From Mytilisepta virgata (lineage: Eukaryota > Mollusca > Bivalvia > Mytilida > Mytilidae), in the NCBI GenBank assembly GCA_028015205.1, contig CM051518.1, positions 30,098,001 through 30,162,000 on the forward strand: 64,000 nucleotides of DNA, given 5' to 3'. This document shows positions 11,701 through 26,700 of the stretch, one piece after another. Position 1 is the first letter of the stretch; each line of letters begins with the position of its first letter. Made by a program: the position numbers and the translations under genes. The notes under the pieces were generated by a model. The model was not told the DNA's origin. It saw only the letters and a program-made list of their open reading frames with translations, and made no database searches.

Positions 11701-14700
11701 AATAAAAGCTTGAACATGAGAAACTTCGAACACATTTTCATTTACCCGGTAATAAAATTTTGTCTCCAGACATATTATTCATGCAAGTTGAATGCAGGTT
11801 AACTTCGTTTGTTTTAGACCCATCACATGTAATTGGACTGTTCCCTAACCTTTTACCTCAAGAATTTAGAAAACAGTTGGAATATCCAGGTAAATTACCA
11901 GATCTAGAGGGTGGAGAATTAGAGAAAGGACTGTCAGCACTTCAGGATTACCTCACACAGGTACTGTCAAGACAAAAAATGATGTCTTATCATTGTGTTG
12001 CTAGGGCAGAATGCTACATCAAAATATCAGTAAGCAAAGATTTACTGTTCACTTACTGTAAAATACCTGTTACTGTTGCTAACAAGAATACACAGTAATG
12101 TTATTTCTCTGTATTCATACCGCCTCGGTGGTCTCATGGTAGCGTGCCTGCCTCGAGTGCTGAAGGTCGCTGGTTAATCCCGGGCTTGGTCAAACCAAAG
12201 ACATTAAAATTGGTTTTTGCTGCTTCTCCGCCAAGCACGCGGCATCTAGGAGTAAGAGCAAAGATCTGCTGGTCAGCTCAGAGTCAATATAATGTGTCCG
12301 AGTGGGGGGATATGTGCGGACAGTTACCTCGTGAGCTAGCACATTAAAAATCTGACTCACCGTGTTGGTCTAGTACGAAGCAGAGATCATATTCATTATC
12401 ATATTAGCATGTTCTCGTCCTGATATGCACCTGGCTGCCACTGGACGTTAAACAACAATTCATCCATCCATCTCTGTATTTGTTGTACATTAAAACTCGG
12501 GTTGCCTAATTTGGAATTATTTTAAAAACACTTAATCTTTTTTTTTTGTCCCTCTCTAATCTTAAGAATTCAGATTACTTATACTACCCCATTAATTCAG
12601 ACTTATTCTGGCTGAATGTTTGGAGTTTTGATGTATATCCCATCTTGAAGGTTTTTTATCTTCTCATTAATAGAAACTTGCAAAGCTGATAGTTTATATG
12701 TTGGATTATTCTTGTTTATTGTGATCATTTTAATATCCATCAAAACTTTTACATTGACAAGATAATAGTGAGACAGTTACAAAAGTCTGTTACTGTTTTT
12801 CCAATATCTATTTTCAGAAAAGAAATGAATTGGCTAGTGACTTTTCGAAGGAATCAGGCCAGACATTAACTACTACAGCTATCAAAGAGGGCAATGCAAC
12901 AATCAAATCTAAAAAACAACTCAGTCAAATTATTGACACGACGCTACTTAAATGTTATCTTCAGGTAAACATTTTTTTCTGGTCACATAGATAATAATTT
13001 TTGCTCTCAGAGTTCATTCTGACTGAATCACATTGTTGTGGAATATATTAGAAAAAGCTTTTAACTAGGAAAATTTTGTTGAGAGAAAGTGTTAAACAAA
13101 TCTTTATGTCTATCAAACAGATGAATTGAACTTATTACTGTGGATTCATTTATTTTCGTGGATACCAATTTTCGTGGATAAAGCAAAAAAGGCATTTCGT
13201 GGGATACCTAAATTCGTGGATTGCGGGCTTAGAAAAAAATATAAAAAGTTGTTGAAATACTTAAATTCGTGGCTTGGCACATCAGATATCATGAAAATAC
13301 TGCCACAAAACGTGCCGATCAGACTTGATATTGTACAGTAAAGTACTGATTTAAAACGCTCATTAAACAAAAGTCTAATTTGTAACGGAACAATTAAAGC
13401 TTTTCATGAATTTACAACAAGATTAACAAAATCCATAATTATTTACTCATTAGGTTAAACAGGTGTGAAATATGTATTAACAAAATTGCAATCACTTGTC
13501 ACCAAATACCTCAGGGCATATACATACATATTTTTAATCCGATTACGATCAATAATTTCTGCTTTATTATCTTTTGACAAGATGTTTTTACTGTAATTTA
13601 TGAGAATGTCTGTATTGTTTAGGTCTACTTAGGATTAAGATTTTTCTTGAATGTTTGAATTAAAAAAAAACCGGAAGTGAATTCCGCGACAATTTACACA
13701 GTCAAAATCTTTTTAAAGAAAATTGTCTGAGCATTTATATGTTACCAAAGATAAAATTACATGAAACACAGTATCCTCTGTGGATATAGCTAACTCATCA
13801 TATGTCAGAATTCAAATACATGCTGTAAAAAACGCAATTGTTAAAAACTCCGTGGTTTCAAACTTCAGTGCATTTAAACAAGAGTAAAAATATTATTTTT
13901 CGTTGGATATTTAAATTCGTGGTTTACTGGGACCCACGAAAACAACGAAAATTGGTATACAACGAATATTAATGAATCCACAGTACTACATTTACATATG
14001 TACATACAGTGGACTTTCAGTCTCTTGAACTTGCTTGGTTTGAAACATCAGATGAGTTGAAATTTTGTGGAAGTCCCATATATGAGTATATGTAAATAAA
14101 CATTATAACATTTTATCTTTTGTTGTTTAATAACTGAAGACATTATTTCAATCTAATGTTTTATTAATTAATACCATTTGTTCCAAGATAAAAAATATTG
14201 ATCGATATTTTTGATTTTGTTTGGTTGAACTATGGATGAGTAAAATTATTTCCATAGTCCCATTGACTTTAGAAATAATGAGGGTCGATTGTATTTAGTG
14301 ACATGTATATCACTATAAATGCATGATTATTGAGGCATCATTAACAGATCTTAAGGAAATTGTTATCCGATACTGACTTATTAGGCTTGTTATTTGCTGA
14401 GCCAGTGTGGTGAGTCTAATGACAAACCTGAAGAAGTCAGTATCAGAAAACAAATTGCCACGATAATTTATGTCAGGAGTATTTGGCAAAGTCGTTAAGA
14501 GATAAAATTTCAGATAAAACAAATCTTTTTAGCAAATGAAATATTGTAAGGAGCTTGGTGTTTTCAATGAATGACAAAATGAGTATTTCGATCATTAAAT
14601 GATGTTGATTACAGCAATTACCTCTAACATTGAATTATTTTGTCTGTTGGAAGATTTTAAATATTACATAATATTGCTTTACTTTTCTAGACAAATGATG

Positions 14701-17700
14701 CATTAGTAGCACCTCTACTGAGATTAAAAGACAATAACTGCCATATTGATGAAAGTGAAAAAGTACTCAAGAAGAAAGAAAAATTTAGTGAATTAATTAT
14801 TTTGTATGAAAAAAAAGGACTCCATGAAAGAGGTATTATTTTTTCTGGTTTCACATTAAATTTTAGCTCACCTGGTCTAAAATGGTGAGATGTCCCGTGT
14901 TGATCAATTCATCTATAAAATATTTGTAATTTAGTTTACTCAAAAACCCATGACGTATGTAAACTGGAAATTCAAAAAATCCTTATGTCTCATTGGTTTG
15001 ATTTTATAAAATCTACTCATAAACTGTGTGTACAATTTAACTGAAATTTGAAACATGTGGAAGAAGCTTTATTAAGTTTGCATACTTTGTCCTATACAAA
15101 TACCTGGTAATATGGCTGTCATGAACAATACTTTCTTTCAGACTGATTAGATTTAAAAAATCTTTCATCTCCGAAACCTTTTACTAGAGAAATTAGGCGA
15201 CACTTGGTATGGTTGGATGATTGTTTAACATCATGTGGCAATTATAACATGCATTTTTACGAAAGAAATCTCGGCATAACTGAAAAATTATTACTTCAGG
15301 GATTTCGATATGACACACTTGTAAATATAAATCATCGTGCAAACATGTTATATGTTCAGGTATTTCACATCCCAACTTTTATGTTAATATACTATACAAA
15401 GCACAAAAATATCGTCATTCAACTGAAAAGCTAATCAAACCTTTAAACAGACTTATCAACTAGGGATATAGTTACGATACCGTTGTCACGTCATTAAAGA
15501 TGGCATTTTTTGGAATTAATATTGATTCACTCATAAGGTCTTTGCATCGGAAATAAACACATTTATTCTAAAACCAGTTGTTGGCATGATACGGGTTATG
15601 TTCTTCTCCTATAATTTATGATAGCATGATACTAAATACCTAACGGGAGGGATTGTGGCTGATTTTCTATATGATATAGACATAATCTTTCGATCAGTTT
15701 AATTGAAGCTGGCATGTCAGTAAGTGCTAGTAGTCCTTTGTTAATATATATTTATTATTGTGATTTTGCTTGGTTTCTTCTGTTACCTTTTTTAACATCA
15801 GACTCGGACATCTTTTGAACTGAGTTTTACTGTGTGTATTGCTGTGTGTTTGTTTATTCCACATTGGCTAGAGGTATAGGGGGAGGGTTGAGATCTCACA
15901 AAACATGTTTAACCCCGCTGCATTTTTGCACCTGTCCCAAGTCAGGAACCTCTAGCCTTTGTTAGTCTTGTTTGTTTTTTTATTTTTGGTTAATTTTTAT
16001 GTTTCGGAGTTTAGTGTACGGTCCATTTTGCTGAACTAGTATACATTATTGTTTAGGGGCCAGCTGAAGCCCGCCTCCGGTTGTGGGATTCTCTTGCTGC
16101 ATTGAAGACCCATTGGTAGCCTTGAGCTGTTTTCTGCTCTTTGGTCGGGTTGTTGTCTCTTTGACACATTCCCCGTTTCATTCTCCATTCTATATCAGGA
16201 CAAGAACATGTTGCTGTGATATGAATATGAACCGTCACACTGGGCCAGATTTATAATAGTTGGCAGGAAGACATATAACCCTACCAGAACACATTATACT
16301 GACTTCAACCTACCAGTCCTTTGCCCGTACTCCTAGATGTTGTGTGCTAGGCGGAGAAGAAGCAATTACCTATTTTATTGTCTTTGGTTTGACCCACCCG
16401 GGGATTGATCGCACGACCTCTGCACTCGAGGCGAGCATGGTACCATGAGCCACTGAGGCTGTTAGTCGGTATGGAGAATCTTGGGATGACGTTTATAAAG
16501 AATACATATCTGCCTAAATTGTAATATTTTTGTTTAGATTTTAATGTGTATTTTGACATCCTCATCAAAACATTAAAATATACACTTTAAGAGTGATAAT
16601 AGTTTTATATATATACTTGAAGCATTACACTTGTTGATGAAACAGGCAGCTAGACCAAACTCACCTCTTAAAGGCCATGACAGGACCGTGCAATATTTAC
16701 AGCATCTAGGTAATTTATATATGAACTGAGGGAATTTCTTTATCTTTTTCATATAACAATTCCAAATTATTATAGTACAGCAGTAATCATTCAATTTATG
16801 TGGGATGTATACATCATGTAGGTTACCAAGACATTTTAAAATGTCTTCTGTACTCAATTAAAAATATGAGTGACATGTCTCTCCACATGCTGATTAGAAT
16901 TAGTTTGGTTTCCAAATATCTACATAAGTATGAAAACAGTACTATGCACTTTTCCAGAATATGTAAGATTTCCAAATTTTGGTAATTTCTGCTACTATTA
17001 GGGGCGGTAGTTCCTTTTTGGGTGACTTTAGGATTACGCATTATATTTTACAGAATGTCTATGCTTGTCATTGAAAAGAGTGGGAATTTTTAAAAGTTTG
17101 ATTTATAGTCTTCAGAACTCTCAAAAGCATTTAAATGTAAAATTGGCATGACAAGCTATTATACAATTCATTTATATTACATTTTTTTACGGTAAACTTT
17201 TCTTTTGTAGAAAGAAATCAACAATAGAGTAAATACAATCAAATCTTTTTTAGAAATAAATCTTCCTATTATATAGTAATAATATTTCCATTTGATTTCA
17301 ATGGAAAGCAATTGTGCAGTATAATTCTCTATTTGCGTGCTTATACAGAACCATTCCAAATTAGATTTACTACTTATTGCATCTTCATCTGTTTACAAAA
17401 ATTAAACTATATATTATTTGATTCTGTAAACAAATGATTACCATAAATTAATCTAAATACAGATAAACAAAACAGTTACAAGTATTTGGAAAAAGCTAAA
17501 TTTCAAGACTGTTAACTTATTTTAAAACTTTTAGAATTTAGGTTTAATGATTTTTTTGGTCATTGAAAAATTTCCTGTTTTAGGTGCTGAACACTTAAGT
17601 TTAATATTTGAGTATGCAGAATGGGTTCTGAAAGAACACCCAGAAGATGGTTTAAAGGTAAATATAATATATGTACAGAAAATATAGATAATTATTCTCT

Positions 17701-20700
17701 GTTTAAAGTAGCCAACAATTTTAGGGAAACACCTCATGTAGAATTTCTAGAAATTTTAATTCTAGAGTCAGAATTGTGAATTCGATATGAATTTGAAGAA
17801 AGGGCTATATGTCTAGTTAAAAAATTTGGAAGCAGACAGCAACTGTAAGTGTCAGTATATCAGTGTCCACAGCAAATGCATTGTGATTTGTTAATGGTTG
17901 GCAGCAAACATAAGTCACATGGTTTGTTAGTATCAGTGTCAACAATTACATGTGCTATTTTCTGTCTATGGTTGACACCATGTAATTCAGAAAAAGCCGA
18001 AGGAAATATTTGTTCCATATTCTCAAGGAGAACATGGCATCATAAACACTGTGAATCTGAACTAAGAACGAACTGTCTATGAATGTGGGGACAAGGATAC
18101 CTGGAAATTTTATTATTTATTTTATATTACTGTCTCATGGTGTGTATTACATACACTTTTTTACCCTTAAATACGTTTTTGATAAGGGGATGCATACTAT
18201 GCATGCCAATACGTCTTTTTTTAGGTTCAATTTCCGACCAAAGTGTGACAAGATGATGAATTACGAATCGGAAACCCCATTTTGCACACTGTCTCATTAG
18301 CGAAGTTTCTTTTAGTCATTACTTACTTTATAATTGTGATCTTACAGGGCAAAGAGATCATATATTCTACAAAAACTGATAGAAACGTGTTTTTGCACGA
18401 AATCGACAGCCATTTTTTATTTCCAATGTATCAGATGATCATGTGCCATGTGACTGTAATCCTTGTAAAGTGCTGATTTTACGTTAAGCTGATTTAACAT
18501 CTCTTTGAACCTCAACCTGTTACAATATTATTTTAATGAAAAAGTTTTTGAAGATATATTATTTTTTGCAATAATTTAATTTCAATTCATGTTTTTTAAT
18601 TTTTTAATTCTTTATTTATTGATCCGTTTCGGGTTTGGCGTTTTCTGACTACGTTTTAAATACACCTATTGACAGTAATGTCCAATCCGGATTTATCCGG
18701 GATATTAAACAACTTCCAGTGGAGTTAGAATAAAAGGTCAAAATAAAGAGCTGAGGGAAAGTATAACTTTCAAAGCAAAATGCTTTAGGTTTATGATAGT
18801 TTTAAACCATCATGTTGATGCCCAGCTACTAATTATATAAAAACATTATTTGAATTGTTTGCGATCATTTGAATATGCCTCCTGTAAAGTTTCTTTCACA
18901 ATGCCATGTTACAACCGGGAACTAGTTGGTCTCAACTGGTTTGCGACGTCATGAAAAAGTTGTTTAATTTCAGAATAATTCCGGATTGGACATGTACTAT
19001 CAATAGATGTATTTACACATGGTTCCTATGCTTCCTGTTCTTCAAAACGTGTTTGTTGTACGTGAATATTTATTAAAATTAAAGATTTTATTTCTGAATT
19101 CTTTATTGTGGAACACATTTTTCTAGTCAAACCACGACCGACTTCAATTTACAGCCGAAAAAATTCATCTTTCAATGGGAACCTTGTTGATTTTGAACTT
19201 TGAACATGATGAATTTTTTTCTCCATTTTCAAGGTCCAAAAGGGGAGTTCGTGTAATACATAAGTGCATTTAATACACACAAAAGGTACGCAACTGACCT
19301 TATAAAGTTAAAGTTTATTCGTCCCCTTTACCAAGCATGTAAATCTGCTAATTTTAAGAAAAAAATAGTCATGTTACATATATATATCTGATGTGAATGA
19401 AGTGAATACCGGTAGATTGGATAATCTTTTTTTTTTTAATTAAAAACATACATTCTAATTAAAGACTTTTCAAATTGCTAACAATTATACAATGTTATTT
19501 TATTTCTAGAATATATTTTTATTATCTTCTTTATTTGATTGTAGTCTGTGATAAAAACATAAGTACCAAAGTTTTTTTAAACTTTTCATATAATTCATTT
19601 TTTGGAGGAATTCCATTTTTAGTGAGGACAATAAACTGGAAAGATATTATTATTTTTGTTTCAGATTTTTACAGAAGATATTCCAGAAGTAGAAAGTTTG
19701 CCTAGAGACAAAGTGCTGGATTACCTTGAAAAAAATTCAAAAGATTTATCAATTGCTTATCTAGTAAGTGTTTTTGGGAATTTAATAAACACACAAGAAT
19801 ACAAGCCTGAAATTTTTTAATAAGATTAATTGTTGGCTTCATCACTGAAATTATAAAAGATAGCATAGAAATCCTTAATGACCCCCCTCCCCCCAGAAAA
19901 GAAACAGGAGGGGCCAGATTTCCCCAAATCAATCCCAACCTGTATTACTTATGGTGGACCATTGTGGTAAAATATCATAAGGATACATTCAACAGAACAA
20001 AAGTAAATGAGCAGAAACCTAACAGTCTACTGATGCGAACATATGACGATGACAAATATTTGCGGTCATATAAAAACTCTACATTTATTGTTCTTGATGC
20101 CCGGGTTTCATTTCAATGAATGTTCTTATTCTGTAATCCAGGCTGGGGCATATAGTTGTTCGGTCTGTCCATCCATCTGTCCGTATGAGGTTAAGGTTCA
20201 GGTTTAAGGTAGTTTTTCATGAAGGAGTTATGGTATCATCCTTAAAATTTGTGGATAGCTTGTGATATGAACAGCACCATTTTGATGCAAAAAGGATGGT
20301 GTGACCTTGAGGTCATGGGTCATCCACTTTGAATTTCTTTATAGAATTTCAATATTAGAATCCAGGTTAAGGTTCAGGTTGTAGGTAGTTTTTCATGAAT
20401 TACTGAGAGATTGCATTTCATCTACCCTATCGTTAGGGACTTCGAAGTCAACAATATACAAATGTAATTCAATTTACTAAATACTTACATCATTGGCAGG
20501 GCATGTAATGTCCATTGGACACATATATACTTTTTTAAAAAGGTTTGTCATAAGAAATACAATAAGGCCTTTTATTTTTATTTAATTGGTTTAAGGATTT
20601 TTTTTTTTAAAAATAGGGTCGGTCGGTCGGGAAAAAAAAGAAAAAAAAAGAGGGAAAATCATGTACTTTTGAACAATCTTGGTTATATTGCCAGATGTAC

Positions 20701-23700
20701 AAAGGTTGCAAATGATCAGTTAATTCCCTCTTTTGAAACCCAAATATCAGAACATCTATCTTGAAAGGTGTTGTTCAGTAGACCGTTCCCTTTTTAAGGG
20801 ACCGACTCGTCAACTACAACGTTAAATGAGTGGATTCGATATCTTACGGAATCAAGATATTCATACAAAACGAACTTAAAAGCCGCATGGATACGACATT
20901 GGTTAAAGGAGTTATGACAGACTTTTAATCACGACAACACATGATCCCCTTTGTTTTCATACATGTATTACCAAAAAACAACTATGGATGTTACCTTACC
21001 TTGGATTAAAGTCTTATTAAGCTAATTATATACTTTGAAAGTTGTCAACTGACAAATTTTAATTAGACGAATAGTCACGTGACTGTGTGACGTAGTAAGA
21101 TGAACATGGACATGAAAGCAACATACGCTTTATAGACATTCGATCACAAAAGCTTAAAATATGAACATGGAAATGTTTGAAAATGTTTGACAGTGATTTA
21201 AGATGTTAAAACGTCTCCAAACACCAATCCCTACAAGTTTGAACGTTTTTTTTATGACAGTAGTAATGTTTATAGGAGTATAACAATGTATAATTGACGA
21301 CTTTCTTTCTCTATCAACACATGCAAAATGTGAGACTATCATTATGGGTGTAATAAAATGACCCATATTTAATTAAAATCAGTACCAATTTACCTGAAAG
21401 AGAATTTACATGACCACCCGGTGTTAACAGGCTGTTACATGTTGTAATTATGTAAGTTGTATATTACAGGTAAATAGTACAATAAACAAGGATCGACATA
21501 TGAAAGGAAGCACTTCTGAGTATACTTTTGACTTCACTGTATGATAGATATCAAATTAATATAAAAAATTTTTCAAAAAACAAAAATATAGAAAAAGACC
21601 ATTGTAGAATAATAAAAGATGAAATTAAGTTTACTTAAATAATCCATTTTAAGCATTTATTCCATAAAAGACATCTGTGAAAATCGTTAAAACATTTCAC
21701 AAAAAAATTCATCAAACAGATGATTAGGAAATTTCATTAATTTTTAATATAGATATTGTGTTTTCTTTTAATTAATGATTCATATTTAGGCCTTTTATTT
21801 TTATTTAATTGGTTTACGGATTTTTTTTTAAAAAATAGGGTCGGTCGGTCGGGAAAAAAAAGAAAAAAAAAGAGGGAAAATCATGTACTTTTGAACAATC
21901 TTGGTTATATTGCCAAATGTACAAAGGTTGCAAATGATCAGTTAACTCCCTCTTTTGAAACCCAAATATCAGAACATCTATCTTGAAAGGTGTTGTTCAG
22001 TAGACCGTTCCCTTTTTAAGGGACCGACTCGTCAACTACAACATTAAATGAGTGGATTCGATATCTTACGGAATCAAGATATTCATACAAAACGAACTTA
22101 AAAGCCGCATGGATTCTATTAAGAAATTCGTTTCATAAAACGTGTTTCGAAATTGGCATCAACTAACGTCTATAAATAGATTTTTTTTGGGATCATGTTT
22201 ACAAGTATTTTATTGATGGATAATCTATTTTTAGACGAATTGGAATATAATCTTTTATGAAATTTTGATGCAAAAAAGGATTTTAATTTATTTTTATTTT
22301 TGGGATGGCTGATTTCAGAGGGTCAGCGGTAATAAAAAACCAAAATTTTCAATTTTATTTTTTTTCTTCAAATTGGCAAAATCGGGTCGGCGGATCCGTA
22401 AACCAACTAATTAAAAATAAATGGCCTAAGTACTAAAGGTATTTTTTTACAATGCAGGGTTTTAAGGGGCCAAAACTAGACAGGACACCTAAAATTTGTA
22501 TTTTTAATCTGCTTCTAATGGGAATTTTTCTGTTAATTCATCTTGATGAGTGTCTCCAGTAGTCTTTTACAGGTTTTGAGATATAAGGGGTTAAAAGGGC
22601 AAAAAAAAGCGATGTGCCTTGATATGTTAATTTTTTATTTTTCATCTGATTTCAATGGACATTTTTACTATCTTTTACAGTTCTTAACATACATAGGGAT
22701 GAAGGTGACATATAAAGCATGTTGCAGTCGTATCATACTGTGCTTAGTGAGGCTCTTTATTTTTATGATACAATTGATGAAAATAAATATCAAAGATCTG
22801 ATATGCCATATTTTAAGTCAGACATGTTAGCTTAGTATGACTGTTTTTGAACTTCTGATCCTTCAGATTTTTTTTAGCAATAAATCAGATTCATGTTTTT
22901 AGCTCACCTGGCCATAGGCCATGTGAGCTTTTGTCATCACTTGGTGTCCGGCTTCTGTCGTCCGTCCTTCCGTCTGTAAACTTTTACATTTTCATCTTCT
23001 CCTCTGAAACCCCTGGACCTATTGAACTAAAACTTGGCCTGTAGCTTGTATCGAAGCTCCTTTACAAAGTTTGCATAAATCATCCGGGTCCGTGAAATAA
23101 AATGGCTGCCATGATCATTTACATGTTCTGATAGGTCCAAATTTTAATGTTCTTCTGCTCTGAAACTGTAAAGCCAAGTGAACTGATTTTTGTATGGAGC
23201 ATCTATGGACGTTCCTTATGGAAGGTCCTTACAATTTTCCGTGAAACAAAATTGACAGTATGAGCATCTACATGTTCTGATTAGTCGAAATTTAAAACTT
23301 CTTCTCCTCTGAAACCTATTGGTCGAAAATTTAAAACTGCTTTTCCTCTGAAACCATAAAGCCAAATGAACTGATTTTTTATATGGAACATCTATGGAAG
23401 TTCCTTTACAAAGTTTGGATAAATCATCCTGGTCCTTGAAACAAAATGGCTGCCATGAGCATTTACATTTTCTGATTGGTCGAAATTTAAAACCTCTCCT
23501 CTGAAACCCTAAAGCCAAATGAACTGATTTTTGGTATGGAGCATCTATGGAAGGTCCTTTACAAGGTTTGCCTAAATCATCCCGGTCCATGAAACAGAAT
23601 GGCCGTCATTTGCATTTACATGTTCTGATTGGTCGAATTTAAAACTTCTTCTCCTCTGAAACCTTAAAGCCAAATGAACTAATTTTCTTTATGGAGCATC

Positions 23701-26700
23701 TATGGAAGGTCTTTTACAAACTTTGCATAAATCTTCCTAGTCCATGAAACAAAATGGCAACCAGAAACCTTTATATGTTCTGATTGGTCGAAATTTAAAA
23801 CTTGTCCTCTGAAACCGTTTGGCCAATGAACTTATACTTGGTGTGAAGCATTTATAGAAGATCATTTACAAAGTTTCCAGAAATCAATCTAGTCTGTCAA
23901 ATCAAATCAAAAGTTTGTGACTGCCAGGTGATCAATACAGGCTCAGCCCACTGAGCCTCTTGTTTTCTGTTATTTTCAGACTTTTTCAGGATTTTTCTTA
24001 TCTATGTGATTTTAATAAGCTTTGTTGAGTCCTAGAATACTTTCATTATCTGTAGATCATTAAATACAGTTTTATACATACCTATATCCTGTCATTTTCC
24101 AAATTATTCTCTTCAACAAATAAACTTATAGCTTGACAGAAATTGTTGTAAATTTGAATTTTTCTGTTAGTACGGTTTGTTTTTGTAGGAACATATTATA
24201 CTTGAATGTGGAGATGAAAGTCCAGAGTTCCACAATGTGTTAGCTCAGTCGCTAAGAGAAAAAGTACAAGTGTTAATGACAGATTATCTACAGTCACTGC
24301 CAGAAGGTAGGATTATCACCCATTCCACAAACCTTAATCAGTTTCATGAAACTGACCATAAAACTAGAATTTCAACAGTTCTTTAAAAAATGTCCGAGCA
24401 AAATTGTATGGAATCCCAACCCTTTATTACATTGTATATTTTAAAATTTTTGACTAGTCCCAATCAAATTAAGTCACAGGACTAAGAAATATGTGTTTTG
24501 ATGATCAAAGAATATGTAATATTTATAACTTTTTTTTACAGAATCTATTATTGCATTTGTTTGTTTCACATATAGCCTTGTCACTGGACATTATGTCACT
24601 TGGGTAGCAATAATGACACATGGAAATCACTTTCTGTCCCTTTATGTGATCATTGTCCATGTCTGCATCATTGACATCACACTTTCTTTATCCTCAATGC
24701 ATAATAAATGTGTGAATGGATTTCCATGGAATGCTAAGGGGAATCTTTCCATATCAAAACCGGGACTTTTCTATAATGTTTTTTTAAAAAGTATCTTTTA
24801 GTGTAATAATGGAGACAACTCTAGTAGTCCTAATATCTTGTGTTCTATTAAAAAAAAATTGTTCAACTTATATTTGAAGCTCCTCCATTGGTAGGACTTA
24901 CATTCAGTACAATTTACTTACTAACCAAGGGGGTAGACATCATCATCCTGAAACTCTCTCTTAAAATTGTTCCACAGAACAACTCAATTCTAAGAATACC
25001 ACATGGCATTGACCCTATTTTAACAGTTCATCCATTATTGAGTTCACATTATTATCTTGACATATTTCTTTTTATAATTACATTTCTGTCACTACCACTG
25101 ATATGTTTTCTCAAGCTTTAATTTTTCAGTATAATTTTTTTTCTCATTTAATTATCAGGTCATCTTCCACCAAAAGCTGGCCAAGAACCTGACAAGTTAG
25201 GAGAATACAGAAGAAAACTTATAGACTTTTTAGAAAACTCTCAATTTTATATGCCAGAAAGATTACTTACTAGATTTCCAATTGATGGTTTGTATAATAT
25301 GCCAAATTTATAGTTTGTAAAATCAAAGCAGTTGGATAAGCTTGATTTACTTTTAAAAACGGACACATTTATACATTTATGCAGTTCGTAAGTATACAAA
25401 TGAATATTCCTTTCTAAATTGTAAAAGTAATTCATCTTTCAGTAGTATGGCAACAATTTTTTGCTATCTTTTACATTCTTGAGATACAAGGGGTTAGAGG
25501 TGCAAAAAAAAAAACCACGTTGTGGTCGTATGATGCTGCGCTTAGCAAAGCCCTTTTTAGCTCACCTGTCCTAAAAGGACATGTGAGCTTTTGCCATCAC
25601 TTGGCATCCGTCGTCCCTCCGTCGTCCGTCGTAAACTTTTACAAAGATCTTCTCCTCTGAAACCACTGAACCAATTACAGCCATAGTCTGAATGATCCTT
25701 AGGGTCTCTAGAATAAATTTTCTGTCTTATTTTCTTGTCCATCGAGAAACATGGCCGCCATGGCTAAAAATAGAACAAAGGGGGTAAACTTCAGTTTTTG
25801 GCTTATATTTCAAAAACTAAAGCATTTAGACAAAACTGACATGGGATAAAAATGGTCATCAGGTAAAGATCTACCTGCTATGAAATTTTCAGATGAATCA
25901 GTCAACCCTTTGTTGGGTTATTGCCCCTGAATTGTTAATTTTAAGGACATTTTGCAGTTTTAGGTTGTTATCTTGAATATTATTATAGATAAAGACAAAC
26001 TGTAAACAGCAAAAATGTTCAGCAAAGTAAGATCTACAAATAAGTCAATATGACCAAAATTGTCAATTGACTCCTTATAGAAGTTTTTGCCCTTTATAGA
26101 CAATTTTTCACATTTTTTTCATCTTTGTGAACTTTTAAAAATCTTTTTCTCTGAAATTACAGAATCAATTTCAGCCAAACTTAGACCGAAAGATCCATAG
26201 GGTATCTAGTATAAATTTTTTGTTTTATTTTCTTGTCCATTGAGAAACATGGCTGCCATGGCTAGAAATAGAACATAGGAGAAAATGCACTTTTTGGCTC
26301 ATATCTCAAGAAACTAAAGCAGTTAGGGCAAAACTGACAAGTAGTAAAAATGTTTATGAGGTCAAGATCTACCTGCCATGAAATTTTCAGATGAATCGGT
26401 CTTCCCATTTTTGGGTTATTGCCCCTGAATTGTTAATTTTAAGGACATTTCACAGTTTTAGGTTATTAACTGGAATATTATTATAGATAAAGACAAACTG
26501 TAAACAGCAAAAATGTTCAGCAAAGTAAAATCTAAGTCAACATGACCAAAATCGTCAATTGGACCCTTATAGGAGTTTTTGCCCTTGAAAGATTATTTAC
26601 ATATAAACAGAAAATAATGGTCAGACATATTGTCACAAACTTGAAATAAATTAAATGGTAGCTGTTCAAGTAAAATGCGGGGTCAAGGTCATTGAAAAGG

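Noticed and set aside
11961..12098. Extension of the VPS39 exon c frame past its donor
   Set aside because: Homology stops exactly at DYLTQ and resumes with KRNELA at 12818; the extra codons are intron.
12125..12190. Functional tRNA gene
   Set aside because: The B box has lost a base, the acceptor stem does not close, and the unit continues into a SINE body with a second copy nearby.
20564..22114. LTR retrotransposon bounded by the two direct repeats
   Set aside because: No TG...CA ends, primer-binding site, polypurine tract in the right place or gag/pol frames between them.
23216..23590. 124-codon open frame on the minus strand
   Set aside because: Lies wholly inside an AGCTCACC-family element; its repeated peptide reflects the periodic core, not a gene.
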